Shown here: in pieces, positions 35,717 to 43,919 of the stretch
Position numbering within the stretch: the first letter of the stretch is position 1
Layout of the letters: each line of letters starts with the position of its first letter
NCBI RefSeq assembly: GCF_947492555.1
Contig: NZ_CANLNE010000001.1
Location: 744,001 to 808,000 of the forward strand
DNA length: 64,000 nucleotides
Source: an uncultured Roseobacter sp.
Lineage (GTDB): Bacteria > Pseudomonadota > Alphaproteobacteria > Rhodobacterales > Rhodobacteraceae
Direction of reading: 5' to 3'
Position numbers and translations under genes: made by a program
Notes under the pieces: model-generated
Told to the model about the DNA's origin: nothing
The model's database searches: none
What the model saw: only the letters and a program-made list of their open reading frames with translations

Positions 35717-36224
35717 GCCGCTGGGGCATCAGGAAATGCCCCGTGGCCTGTGCAAAAAGCCGGTTGCGATTGTCCTGCCACGCCTCCACATGCACAGAAG
35801 CGTACCGGCGGCCAGAGCGGTTGATCCGCGCCCGCGCATAAGCATCGCGCGGCAGGCCGGACCGCAGATAGTCCGTTGAAATATCAATTGTCTTCGGCAA
35901 GCGCGGCAGGCCACCCGCCTCCAGCGTTGCCGTATCAATTGCCCCCGACTCCACGTCTTCCCAAAGGTACGTCCAACTCAGCGTGATGATCGCCGTCACC
36001 TCCAGAAAGGCCGCCGTCACGCCGCCATGAATGGCGGGCAGCATCGGGTTGCCGATCAGCTTCTGGTCAAAGGGCAGAACCCCGGTCAGCTCATCACCCT
36101 TACGCTCGAACTGCATGCCCAGATACTGGATATAGGGCACCCCCTCAACCAGCGCCCGCAACGTGGCATCGCGGCGTTGCTTGATCACCTGAACCGGCTC
36201 GGGCGGGCGGCGCGGCGCCTTCAT
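35709..36224 (-). CDS. PaaI-like hotdog thioesterase (first of two)
   Basis: A 171-residue hotdog-fold protein of the PaaI/YbgC type that splits acyl-CoA thioesters. PAIHGGVTAAFLEVTAII holds the expected HGG and the position of the catalytic acidic residue (Glu), and DYLRSGLPRDAYARARI is the second conserved strand. A Pro-rich N-terminal extension of about 20 residues precedes the fold. It overlaps the second thioesterase by four bases (ATGA) and the MATE gene by eight, so the three form an operon. Substrate unknown. Confidence 0.84.
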   Translation of the reverse strand: MKAPRRPPEPVQVIKQRRDATLRALVEGVPYIQYLGMQFERKGDELTGVLPFDQKLIGNPMLPAIHGGVTAAFLEVTAIITLSWTYLWEDVESGAIDTATLEAGGLPRLPKTIDISTDYLRSGLPRDAYARARINRSGRRYASVHVEAWQDNRNRLFAQATGHFLMPQRRE

Positions 36225-36643
36225 CGCGCGGCCTCCACGGTGAAGGCACCGGTCGCAGATGCCACGGGATTATCCGTATCCTCATCCGTCGCCGTTGCGC
36301 GCACGAACGCCACCGTACGGGTAACGTGATAGCAGATTGCAGTGGCCGTGATCGACTGGCCCGGCGTGGCGGCACGCATGTAGTCGATGCGTAAATCGAT
36401 CGTGGCCGTCCCACCGGGGCTCGCCGGGTGGCTCATCACCGCAGCCCCGCAGCAGGTGTCCATAAGGGCCGAGACAGCACCGCCGTGCAGCACCCCGGTT
36501 TCAGGATCCCCCACGAGCTTTTCATCGTAGGGCATCTCAATGGTCGATGTCCCCTCTCCCATCTCCGTCAAGCGCATGCCAAGCGCCTTGCTGTGTGGAA
36601 TCGCTTCGATAAACTGTCGCGCGATATCGGTCTTCGTGGCCAT
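36221..36643 (-). CDS. PaaI-like hotdog thioesterase (second of two)
   Basis: A 140-residue hotdog thioesterase. TGVLHGGAVSALMDTCCG carries the HGG and Asp of the PaaI active site, and DLRIDYMRAATPGQSI is the second strand. The start at 36643 is close to the MerR gene on the other strand; the frame is open well beyond it, overlapping that gene. The two neighbouring thioesterases are related but only weakly alike, so they probably serve different acyl-CoAs. Confidence 0.87.
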   Translation of the reverse strand: MATKTDIARQFIEAIPHSKALGMRLTEMGEGTSTIEMPYDEKLVGDPETGVLHGGAVSALMDTCCGAAVMSHPASPGGTATIDLRIDYMRAATPGQSITATAICYHVTRTVAFVRATATDEDTDNPVASATGAFTVEAAR

Positions 36644-36775
36644 GGAAGTCTGCTCCGAGGGGCGGTGCCCGGTTTCGTCTGCCCCTTTATCAACGCATCC
36701 AGCTGCCAAGAGCAAGAGCGACGGTTGCGCTCGGGCAGCGCCCGGCCTAGCCTGTGCTTCAGGGAGAGAAGTTGC

Positions 36776-37150
36776 ATGGCAGACCACCGCCTGACATTCA
36801 AAGAAATGTGCGCCGAATTCGACGTAACCCCGCGCACGTTGCGCTACTACGAATACATCGAGCTGCTTGAGCCAGACCGCGAAGGGCGCGCCCGATTCTA
36901 CGGCCCCCGCGAACGGGCCCGCATGAAGCTCATCCTGCGGGGGCGCAAATTCGGTTTCCAGCTCGAAGACATCCGCCAATGGCTGCTGATTTACGAAAAC
37001 GAGGGCACCTCGGCGCAGATGGAGGCCTGGGTGGCGCTTGCCGATGGGCAGCTCAAGGAACTGGCGGATCAACGCAGGCAATTGGATGAGGCCATGCAGG
37101 AGCTTCAGGACCTGCGCGATTCTGTTGCCAAAGAGATCACGAAACCCTGA
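36776..37150 (+). CDS. MerR-family regulator (first of two paralogues)
   Basis: A 124-residue MerR-type protein: HTH with [23 protein letters not shown], then RARFYGPRERARMKLILRGRKFGFQLEDIRQ and a C-terminal coiled coil (about 85-120). There are no Cys residues for metal binding in the effector part, so it belongs with the small fatty-acid/aromatic-CoA type (LiuR/AtuR-like) rather than the metal sensors. It closely resembles the protein at 37380, and is divergent from the thioesterase genes, which it may control. Confidence 0.85.
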   Translation: MADHRLTFKEMCAEFDVTPRTLRYYEYIELLEPDREGRARFYGPRERARMKLILRGRKFGFQLEDIRQWLLIYENEGTSAQMEAWVALADGQLKELADQRRQLDEAMQELQDLRDSVAKEITKP

Positions 37151-37237
37151 CCCAAAAACCGCGTAAAAGCGCGCCCTGGCGCGGATATACGCAAGTTTCC
37201 GCACATCCTCCCGCGTCTTTTGGCTCGGACAGCCTTT

Positions 37238-37312
37238 GTGACGTGACGTGCCACTGGGCTTCCGTCATGGCAGCTGTCAAAGTGACGTGACGTTCAGGTT
37301 ACGTAAACGTCA
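37238..37312. promoter_or_regulatory. ACGT-rich control region before the beta-oxidation operon
   Basis: The 229-base gap contains GTGACGTGACGT twice (37238-37249 and 37282-37293, 44 bases apart) and TTACGTAAACGTCA (37299-37312), an imperfect palindrome. MerR-type LiuR/AtuR regulators of acyl-CoA and branched-chain breakdown bind ACGT-containing palindromes of this general form. The site is 68 bases upstream of the second MerR gene, so autoregulation and control of the following operon are likely. Confidence 0.55.
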
Positions 37313-37379
37313 TCCTGTGTTGTAGCTGAACACCCAGTTCCTATTTGTGCCGCGTTCCGCCGTTGAAAGAGTGAAGCCG

Positions 37380-37781
37380 ATGACCGACGAAATCATGACC
37401 ATCCGCCAGATGTGCGATCAGTTCGATGTAACCCCGCGTACGCTGCGGTTCTACGAATCCAAGGAATTGCTGTTTCCGATCCGGGAAGGTCAGAAACGCC
37501 TGTTCACGCGGCGCGACCGCGCTCGGCTCAAGCTGATTCTGCGGGGCAAGAAGTTTGGCTTCAGTCTTGAGGAAATCCGCCAGCTGCTCGACCTTTACGA
37601 CATGGGAGATCAACAGCAGACACAGCTTGCACGCACCTATGAAGTAGCCCGTCAACGCCTGGCCGACCTGGTCAGTCAACGCGACGCGCTGAACGAGGCC
37701 ATCGCCGAACTGACAGAACAGTTGAAATGGGGGGAAGAGATGTTGACCTCCATGCGCGCACCGCGCAGCGCCGCCGAATAA
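37380..37781 (+). CDS. MerR-family regulator (second of two paralogues)
   Basis: A 133-residue MerR protein: [23 protein letters not shown], then [31 protein letters not shown] and a C-terminal coiled coil (about 85-125). It shares most of the DNA-binding half with the gene at 36776, so the two are duplicates. The start is [10 protein letters not shown] at 37380, with a GAAAGAGTGAAG site just upstream. It is followed 38 bases later by the acyl-CoA dehydrogenase and is probably its regulator. Confidence 0.86.
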   Translation: MTDEIMTIRQMCDQFDVTPRTLRFYESKELLFPIREGQKRLFTRRDRARLKLILRGKKFGFSLEEIRQLLDLYDMGDQQQTQLARTYEVARQRLADLVSQRDALNEAIAELTEQLKWGEEMLTSMRAPRSAAE

Positions 37782-37819
37782 CACACCCGACATCACGTTT
37801 TCAGGGAGAGAGAGACAAG

Positions 37820-39601
37820 ATGCCCCGCTACACCGCCCCCACCAAAGACCTGCAATTCGTGCTGCATGATGTGCTGAACGTCACCGGCCAGAATATCCCC
37901 GGTTATGACGAGCTGGAGGCTGATTTCACCTCCGCCATTCTCGAAGAAGCTGGCAAGCTGACCTCCGAGGTGCTGGCCCCGTTGAATGTGGTGGGTGACA
38001 CCGAAGGCTGTGTTCTGGAAAACGGCGTGGTGCGCACCCCTACGGGCTTCAAGGAGGCCTTTGAGCAGGTCAAGGAAGGCGGCTGGCCGGGGCTGGACAT
38101 GCCCGAAGAATACGGCGGGCAGAATATGCCCTACGTGATCGGCACAGCTGTGGGCGAGATGTTCTCCTCCGCCAATATGGCCTTCACCATGTACCAGGGC
38201 CTGACGCACGGTGCTGCCTCGGCGATCCTCGCCCACGGCACCGAGGCGCAAAAGGACACCTATCTTCCTAAAATGGTATCCTGCGACTGGACCGGCACAA
38301 TGAACCTGACGGAGCCGCATTGCGGCACCGACCTCGGCCTCATGCGTACCAAGGCCGAGCCGCAGGATGACGGCAGCTACAAGATCACCGGGCAGAAAAT
38401 CTTCATCTCCGCCGGTGAGCACGACATGTCCGAAAACATCATCCACCTGGTACTGGCCAAGATCACCGGCGCGCCGGAGGGCATCAAGGGCGTATCGCTC
38501 TTCATTGTTCCAAAAATATGCGTGAAGGACGATGGCAGCCTGGGCGCACGCAACGGCGTCGCGGTCGGCAAGATCGAAGAGAAGATGGGCATCCACGGCA
38601 ACTCCACCTGCGTAATGAACTACGACGAGGCGACCGGGTATCTCTTGGGCGACGCACATAAGGGTATGCGCGCCATGTTCACCATGATGAACGAAGCGCG
38701 TCTAGGCGTCGGCATGCAGGGCATGTCCCAGGCCGAAGCCGCCTATCAGAACGCGCTGGACTACGCCAAGGATCGTCTGCAGGGCCGTGACGTGACGGGC
38801 GCAAAAAATCCCGAAGGCCCTGCCGATCCGCTGATCGTGCATCCGGACATCCGTCGCTCGTTGATGGACCAGAAGAGCTTTGCCGAAGGCGCGCGGGCGT
38901 TCATCCTCTGGGGTTCTACGCTGATCGATGCCGCCCACCGCGGGCAGGACAAGGACGCCGACGGTCTGGTCTCGCTGCTGACGCCTGTTATCAAGGGTTT
39001 CCTGACCGATCAGGGTTATGACATGACCGTCAAAGCCCAGCAGGTTTACGGCGGGCATGGGTATATTGAGGAATGGGGCATGTCGCAATTTGCGCGCGAC
39101 GCCCGGATCGCGATGATCTACGAAGGTGCGAACGGCGTGCAGGCGCTTGATCTGGTGGGCCGCAAGCTGGCGCAGGACGGCGGCAAGCATGTGATGGCCT
39201 TCTTCGACGTGGTAAAGAGCTTCATCAAGGAAAACGCGGGCCAGGATGCGGAATTCGACGCGCAGTTCCTGGAGCCTTTGAAGGCGGCCTCCAAGGATCT
39301 GCAGGCGGCGGGCATGTACTTCATGCAGAACGGCATGAAAAACCCCAACAACGCGCTTTCCGGCTCTTACGACTTCATGCATATGTTCGGCCACGTCTGC
39401 CTTGGCCTGATGTGGGCGAAGATGGGCAAAGCTGCACAGGACGCGCTGGCAAATGGTGCATCCGACGTGGACTTCTACGAAAGCAAGCTGCACACCGGGC
39501 GCTATTACATGGCGCGCCAGCTGCCCGCGACCGCATTGCATCTGAGCCGGATCGAAACCGGCGCGGACACCGTCATGGCATTGGATGCGGCCAACTTCTG
39601 A
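37820..39601 (+). CDS. Large acyl-CoA dehydrogenase (FadE/DmdC-like)
   Basis: A 593-residue FAD enzyme, larger than the usual 380 residues because of a C-terminal extension (about 460-593). [19 protein letters not shown] (flavin contact), [10 protein letters not shown] and [15 protein letters not shown], with the catalytic Glu, are visible. This size class includes DmdC, which oxidises 3-methylmercaptopropionyl-CoA, and long-chain dehydrogenases. Because fadA/fadB-type genes follow it, a fatty acyl-CoA role is preferred. It starts beta-oxidation in the operon that runs to 46117. Confidence 0.88.
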   Translation: MPRYTAPTKDLQFVLHDVLNVTGQNIPGYDELEADFTSAILEEAGKLTSEVLAPLNVVGDTEGCVLENGVVRTPTGFKEAFEQVKEGGWPGLDMPEEYGGQNMPYVIGTAVGEMFSSANMAFTMYQGLTHGAASAILAHGTEAQKDTYLPKMVSCDWTGTMNLTEPHCGTDLGLMRTKAEPQDDGSYKITGQKIFISAGEHDMSENIIHLVLAKITGAPEGIKGVSLFIVPKICVKDDGSLGARNGVAVGKIEEKMGIHGNSTCVMNYDEATGYLLGDAHKGMRAMFTMMNEARLGVGMQGMSQAEAAYQNALDYAKDRLQGRDVTGAKNPEGPADPLIVHPDIRRSLMDQKSFAEGARAFILWGSTLIDAAHRGQDKDADGLVSLLTPVIKGFLTDQGYDMTVKAQQVYGGHGYIEEWGMSQFARDARIAMIYEGANGVQALDLVGRKLAQDGGKHVMAFFDVVKSFIKENAGQDAEFDAQFLEPLKAASKDLQAAGMYFMQNGMKNPNNALSGSYDFMHMFGHVCLGLMWAKMGKAAQDALANGASDVDFYESKLHTGRYYMARQLPATALHLSRIETGADTVMALDAANF

Positions 39602-39609
39602 TTCGGGTC

Positions 39610-39639
39610 AGGGTGGCCTGAAAGCCCACCCTACCTGCC
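39610..39639 (+). repeat. Interspersed inverted repeat family A, copy 2
   Basis: A 30-base element after the acyl-CoA dehydrogenase stop: GGGTGGCCTGAAAGCCCACC followed by CTACCTGCC. Compared with the copy at 49571 it has one extra A and a couple of changes. It is in the 56-base gap before the small 70-residue gene. Confidence 0.75.
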
Positions 39640-39657
39640 AACTGAAAGGACCCAGCC

Positions 39658-39870
39658 ATGCCGAAACGGTTTCGCCTGACCCGCCGCTTTCCGGTTGCGA
39701 TGACCGAGGACGGATACCGCAGGCTGAAAAGGTTTGCAACCGATGCGGGGTTGGATGAAGGCGAGGCGCTGTCTTTTCTCTTCGAGAACTTCGATAGTGT
39801 GATGAACGAGGAGACGTTTGGCCACAGGCTGCGGCTCTTCAATGCGGAGCTGGACGACCGCAAGAAATGA
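39658..39870 (+). CDS. Small basic protein of unknown function
   Basis: Encodes 70 residues: a basic start ([10 protein letters not shown]), then a probable helix-turn-helix-like fold with [32 protein letters not shown]. The strand-then-two-helices outline recalls a ribbon-helix-helix DNA-binding protein, but this is only an impression. ATG has AAAGGA about eight bases upstream. It is between two acyl-CoA dehydrogenase genes on the same strand, and thus likely in the operon. Confidence 0.65.
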   Translation: MPKRFRLTRRFPVAMTEDGYRRLKRFATDAGLDEGEALSFLFENFDSVMNEETFGHRLRLFNAELDDRKK

Positions 39871-39895
39871 ACGCGTCTGGGGAGGGTGCGGCAGG

Positions 39896-41050
39896 ATGGA
39901 TGGCTCAAACAACACGCCCGGTTGGATGACCGAGGAACACCGCATGATTGCGGAGATGACCGCGCAGTTCATCACCACCGAATGGGCGCCGAAGTTCGAA
40001 TCCTGGCGCAAGCAGGGCCAGATGGACCGCGAGACGTGGGGACAGGCCGGGGAGTTGGGTCTGCTCTGCCCTTCGGTGCCTGAAGAATACGGCGGGCCGG
40101 GTGGTAACTTCGGCCATGAGGCGGCAATCCTGATCGAGGCGGCGCGCGCCAACCTGGCCAGTTGGGGGCATGGCATCCATTCCGGGATCGTTGCCCATTA
40201 CGTGCTGGCCTATGGCACCGAAGACCAGAAGACGCGCTGGCTGCCGCAAATGATCTCGGGGGACATGGTAGGGGCGCTGGCAATGACCGAACCCTCGACC
40301 GGTTCCGACGTCCAGGCGATCAAGACCAGGGCGGTGAAGGACGGCAACGTCTACCGCCTGTCTGGTCAGAAGACCTTCATCACCAACGGACAGCACGCCA
40401 ACCTGATCATTGTGGCGGCAAAGACCGACCCCTCCGAGGGATCGAAAGGTGTGTCTTTGGTCATGCTGGAAACCGATGGCGCGCAGGGCTTCTCCCGCGG
40501 GCGTAATCTGGAGAAGGTGGGGCTGCATGCGAATGACACCTCGGAGCTCTTCTTCGACGACGTCGCGATCCCGCCCGAGAACATCCTTGGTGGCGAAGAG
40601 GGCAAGGGTTTCTACCAGATGATGCAGCAGTTACCACAGGAACGGCTGATCATCGGCTGCGGTGCGGTTGGGGCGATGGAGGGTGCCGTGGAACGCACCA
40701 TTGCCTATTGCAAGGAGCGTGAGGCCTTTGGCGGGCCGCTGACGCAGTTCCAGAACACGCGCTTCAAGCTTGCGGAATGCAAGACACGCACGGCGGTGGC
40801 GCGGGCCTTTCTTGATCAATGCATCGCCGAACATCTGCGTGGCGAACTGACCGTAGAGAAGGCCGCCATGGCGAAATACTGGCTGACCGATACCCAATGC
40901 GAGGTGCTGGACGACTGTGTGCAACTGCATGGCGGCTATGGCTTTATGCAGGAATACGCGGTCGCGGAAATGTGGGCAGATGCCCGTGTGCAGCGCATCT
41001 ACGGTGGCACCAATGAGATCATGAAAGAACTGATTGCGAGGACTCTATGA
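39896..41050 (+). CDS. Acyl-CoA dehydrogenase
   Basis: A 384-residue FAD-dependent dehydrogenase. [18 protein letters not shown] and [14 protein letters not shown] are the flavin/substrate motifs and [14 protein letters not shown] is the C-terminal signature; the Glu in the C-terminal helix and that in the internal position (near [16 protein letters not shown]) cannot be told apart for catalysis by sequence alone. The start [17 protein letters not shown] at 39896 has GGAGGG upstream; the frame is open above it but overlaps the small gene. Its stop overlaps the GST start by four bases. Confidence 0.89.
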   Translation: MDGSNNTPGWMTEEHRMIAEMTAQFITTEWAPKFESWRKQGQMDRETWGQAGELGLLCPSVPEEYGGPGGNFGHEAAILIEAARANLASWGHGIHSGIVAHYVLAYGTEDQKTRWLPQMISGDMVGALAMTEPSTGSDVQAIKTRAVKDGNVYRLSGQKTFITNGQHANLIIVAAKTDPSEGSKGVSLVMLETDGAQGFSRGRNLEKVGLHANDTSELFFDDVAIPPENILGGEEGKGFYQMMQQLPQERLIIGCGAVGAMEGAVERTIAYCKEREAFGGPLTQFQNTRFKLAECKTRTAVARAFLDQCIAEHLRGELTVEKAAMAKYWLTDTQCEVLDDCVQLHGGYGFMQEYAVAEMWADARVQRIYGGTNEIMKELIARTL

Positions 41051-41685
41051 CCATCCAACTCTACTGTTTCGGGGAAAGCGGAAACGCCTACAAAGCCGCC
41101 CTCGCCCTGCAGCTGTCAGGCCTCGACTGGGAGCCGGTGAAGGTCGATTTTTTCGGCGGTGAAGCCCGCACGCCGGAGTACCGCACAAATGTCAACATCA
41201 TGGGGGAAGTTCCGGTGCTGGTGGACGGTGATCTGCGCCTCACGCAATCGGGGGTGATCCAGGACTATGTCTCAGAAAAGTCCGGGAAGTTCGGCGGCAA
41301 GGATGCAACTGAACGGCGCGAGATCCTGCGCTGGGTGCTCTGGGACAACCACAAGCTCAGCTCGACGGCTGGCCCCACCCGGTTCCTGATGCATTTTCTG
41401 CCCGAAGACAAACGCCCGGCGGAGGTGATTGCTTTCAACCAGGGGCGTCTCAAGGCCGCCTATTCAGTTTTGAACGGCCACCTCGCAGATCGTGACTGGA
41501 TTGTGGGTGACGGGATCACCAATGCCGACATCAGCTGCTGCGGGTACCTGTATTATCCTGAGAAATTTGGATTTGAGCGGGCAGATTGGCCCCACATCGA
41601 TGCGTGGCTCACGCGTCTATCCGACACACCGGGCTGGAAGGCCCCCTACGATCTGATGCCCGGCAGCCCCGCTGACCGCGCCTGA
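41047..41685 (+). CDS. Glutathione S-transferase family protein
   Basis: A 212-residue GST. The N-terminal thioredoxin-like domain has [18 protein letters not shown], with EVPVLVDG (cis-Pro) and [10 protein letters not shown] (glutathione contact); the C-terminal helical domain begins near residue 90. It overlaps the acyl-CoA dehydrogenase stop by four bases and belongs to the beta-oxidation operon. A role in detoxifying reactive acyl or peroxide products is possible but the substrate is unknown. Confidence 0.88.
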   Translation: MTIQLYCFGESGNAYKAALALQLSGLDWEPVKVDFFGGEARTPEYRTNVNIMGEVPVLVDGDLRLTQSGVIQDYVSEKSGKFGGKDATERREILRWVLWDNHKLSSTAGPTRFLMHFLPEDKRPAEVIAFNQGRLKAAYSVLNGHLADRDWIVGDGITNADISCCGYLYYPEKFGFERADWPHIDAWLTRLSDTPGWKAPYDLMPGSPADRA

Positions 41686-41753
41686 CTGACACGCTGCGCG
41701 GCACCGCGCTTGATCAAGATACCGCGCGGGACCCGCGTGAGAAGGAGACAGAT

Positions 41754-42965
41754 ATGACCGAAGCCTACATCTATGACGCCCTGCGCACGCCGCGCGGCAA
41801 GGGCCGCAAGGACGGCAGCCTGCACGAGGTGACCTCACTGCGCCTCTCGGCCCAGACGCTGAACGCTGTGAAGGAACGAAACAACCTCGAAGGCCACGCC
41901 GTTGAGGACGTGATCTGGGGCAATGTTACGCAGGTGATGGAACAAGGTGGGTGCCTGGCCCGTTCCGCTGTGCTGGCTTCTGATCTGGACGAACGCATTC
42001 CCGGTCTGGCAATCAACCGCTTCTGTGCGTCCGGCATGGAGGCTGTGAACCTCGCCGCCAACCAGGTCAAGGGGGGCGCAGGCGACGGCTATATCGCGGG
42101 CGGTGTCGAGATGATGGGACGGGTCGCGATGGGCTCTGACGGCGCGGCGATCGCCGTGGACCCGACGCTGGCGATGGAAAAGTATTTTGTCCCGCAAGGG
42201 ATCAGTGCGGACATCATTGCAACGGAATATGGCTTCACCCGCGACGACGCCGACCAATTGGCCGTTGAATCCCAACGTCGTGCGAAGGCCGCGTGGGACG
42301 ACAAACGCTTTGCCAAATCCGTCATCGAAATCCGCGATCAGAACGGTCTGCCGATCCTCGATCATGACGAATACATGCGCCCGCAGACGGACATGCAGTC
42401 CCTTGGTGGGTTGAACCCGGCGTTTCAGGCCATGGGCGAGGTCATGCCGGGCTTCGACAAGGTCGCGCTGATGAAATACCCGCATCTGGAGCGGATCAAC
42501 CACATCCACCACGCGGGCAACTCAAGCGGGATTGTGGATGGGGCCGCCGCGGTCCTGATCGGTTCCAAGGAATTCGGCGAAAAGCACGGGCTGAAACCCC
42601 GCGCGCGCATCCGGGCCACGGCGAAGATTGGCACCGACCCGACGATCATGCTGACTGGACCCGTTCCCGTGACCGAGAAAATCCTCGCCGACAATGGCAT
42701 GAACATCAAGGACATCGACCTTTTCGAGGTCAATGAGGCCTTTGCCGCCGTTGTCCTGCGATTCATGCAGGCCTTTGATGTGGACAGCGACAAGGTCAAC
42801 GTCAACGGCGGCTCGATCGCCATGGGCCACCCTCTGGGCGCGACCGGCGCGATGATCATCGGGACCCTGCTGGATGAGATGGAGCGGGCGGATAAGGAAA
42901 CCGGCCTTGCCACCTTGTGTATTGCATCAGGAATGGGAGCCGCCACGATCATCGAGCGGGTCTGA
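41754..42965 (+). CDS. Acetyl-CoA acyltransferase (thiolase, FadA-like)
   Basis: A 403-residue thiolase that splits 3-oxoacyl-CoA in beta-oxidation. The nucleophile Cys is in NRFCASGMEAV (near residue 91), with HHAGNSSGIVDGAA, NEAFAAVVLR (catalytic His region) and NVNGGSIAMGHPLGATGA and CIASGMGAA carrying the second Cys. Length and motifs are those of the class that pairs with FadB. It is followed by the unknown duplicated-domain gene and fadB in the same direction. Confidence 0.92.
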   Translation: MTEAYIYDALRTPRGKGRKDGSLHEVTSLRLSAQTLNAVKERNNLEGHAVEDVIWGNVTQVMEQGGCLARSAVLASDLDERIPGLAINRFCASGMEAVNLAANQVKGGAGDGYIAGGVEMMGRVAMGSDGAAIAVDPTLAMEKYFVPQGISADIIATEYGFTRDDADQLAVESQRRAKAAWDDKRFAKSVIEIRDQNGLPILDHDEYMRPQTDMQSLGGLNPAFQAMGEVMPGFDKVALMKYPHLERINHIHHAGNSSGIVDGAAAVLIGSKEFGEKHGLKPRARIRATAKIGTDPTIMLTGPVPVTEKILADNGMNIKDIDLFEVNEAFAAVVLRFMQAFDVDSDKVNVNGGSIAMGHPLGATGAMIIGTLLDEMERADKETGLATLCIASGMGAATIIERV

Positions 42966-42968
42966 TTT

Positions 42969-43919
42969 GTGACCCCCGCTGACGCCATCGCCATTTATCA
43001 GGACACGTTGGACAGTATATCCGACGCCATCATGACGGAAAACGCGGTGACGTTGCTGGAACGGGTCAAGCTGCCACACTTGTGGCGCACGCTGAGCCAC
43101 GAAGTCATCGTGGAGACGCGGGAGGACCTGATCAATGGCATGGTGACTTTCGGTCAGGCCATCAAGGGGCTGGGCGCAACCAATCTGGTGCGCCTGGCCA
43201 CCGAAGCTGAGTTTCTCAGCGAGAACTACATCACCGGGTATCACGTCACCCATACGCTGCGCGATGCGCTCCCGGTGATCGAAAGCTATGCAAACCGCAT
43301 GGTTTTGATCCGCGAGAACGACGTCTGGAAGATGCTGGAACTGGATAGCATGTTAGATAACCCACATTGGCCCATCTACGTCCCCCGCGTGCAAAAGCAC
43401 GGGGGTGGGCGACTGGCGCCGCGGTCGCCGGAAAACGACGCGCGCAAGCTGTCGGTTGCGCCGCTCACCATCTACCAAAAGTTCATCAACGAGCTTTCTG
43501 ATGCGAACAATCAGGACGATCTGGCGCTTTATTGCAGCTATTTGCTGTTTCCCTACACCTCGCACACAGAATCTGCCGATACGATCATTTCGACGCCAGA
43601 GGAGGTACAGCCCTTCTTTGACATGCTGCGTGACCTGCTGGAGGAGAAATCCTGCGACCGGTTGGTGCGGCGCGCGGAAGACGCGGAGTTCATCTCCAGC
43701 GACCTGATCTGCGGCTATCATGCCACTGAATTCTGCGCGGGTGAGACCTGTATCTTTGGCCCCATCAAATCGCGGATGGTGCTCAAGCGTGAGAACACCA
43801 ATTGGTACCTGAAGTCGGTGACCAATTCGCTTTCGAACGCCAATTTCCCCTACAATGTCCCCAAGCCGTCGAACGCCTTGGTGACCCTCAGAACCATCCA
43901 AGAAAGGACCCGGACATGA
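42969..43919 (+). CDS. Protein of unknown function with two similar NTF2-like halves
   Basis: A 316-residue cytoplasmic protein starting with GTG at 42969, three bases after the thiolase stop. Two related halves are visible: about 5-140 and 165-305. Each begins with IYQ plus a helix and has a WxxL or FP-x-T turn, then AE-x-EF-(L/I)-S-(E/S)-x-(Y/L)-I-(T/C)-GYH and later (S/A)-x-R-M-V-L-x-R-E-N-x-x-W. This outline recalls SnoaL/NTF2 domains. No recognised family name or active-site set can be given. Placed between thiolase and fadB, with a four-base overlap with the latter (ATGA), it may be a small acyl-binding or hydratase-like accessory. Confidence 0.75.
   Translation: MTPADAIAIYQDTLDSISDAIMTENAVTLLERVKLPHLWRTLSHEVIVETREDLINGMVTFGQAIKGLGATNLVRLATEAEFLSENYITGYHVTHTLRDALPVIESYANRMVLIRENDVWKMLELDSMLDNPHWPIYVPRVQKHGGGRLAPRSPENDARKLSVAPLTIYQKFINELSDANNQDDLALYCSYLLFPYTSHTESADTIISTPEEVQPFFDMLRDLLEEKSCDRLVRRAEDAEFISSDLICGYHATEFCAGETCIFGPIKSRMVLKRENTNWYLKSVTNSLSNANFPYNVPKPSNALVTLRTIQERTRT

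Noticed and set aside
37820-39601. Naming the large acyl-CoA dehydrogenase dmdC and the ligase dmdB as a DMSP pathway
   Set aside because: The two genes are about 8 kb apart, the dehydrogenase is in a thiolase/fadB operon, and neither dmdA nor dmdD is present.
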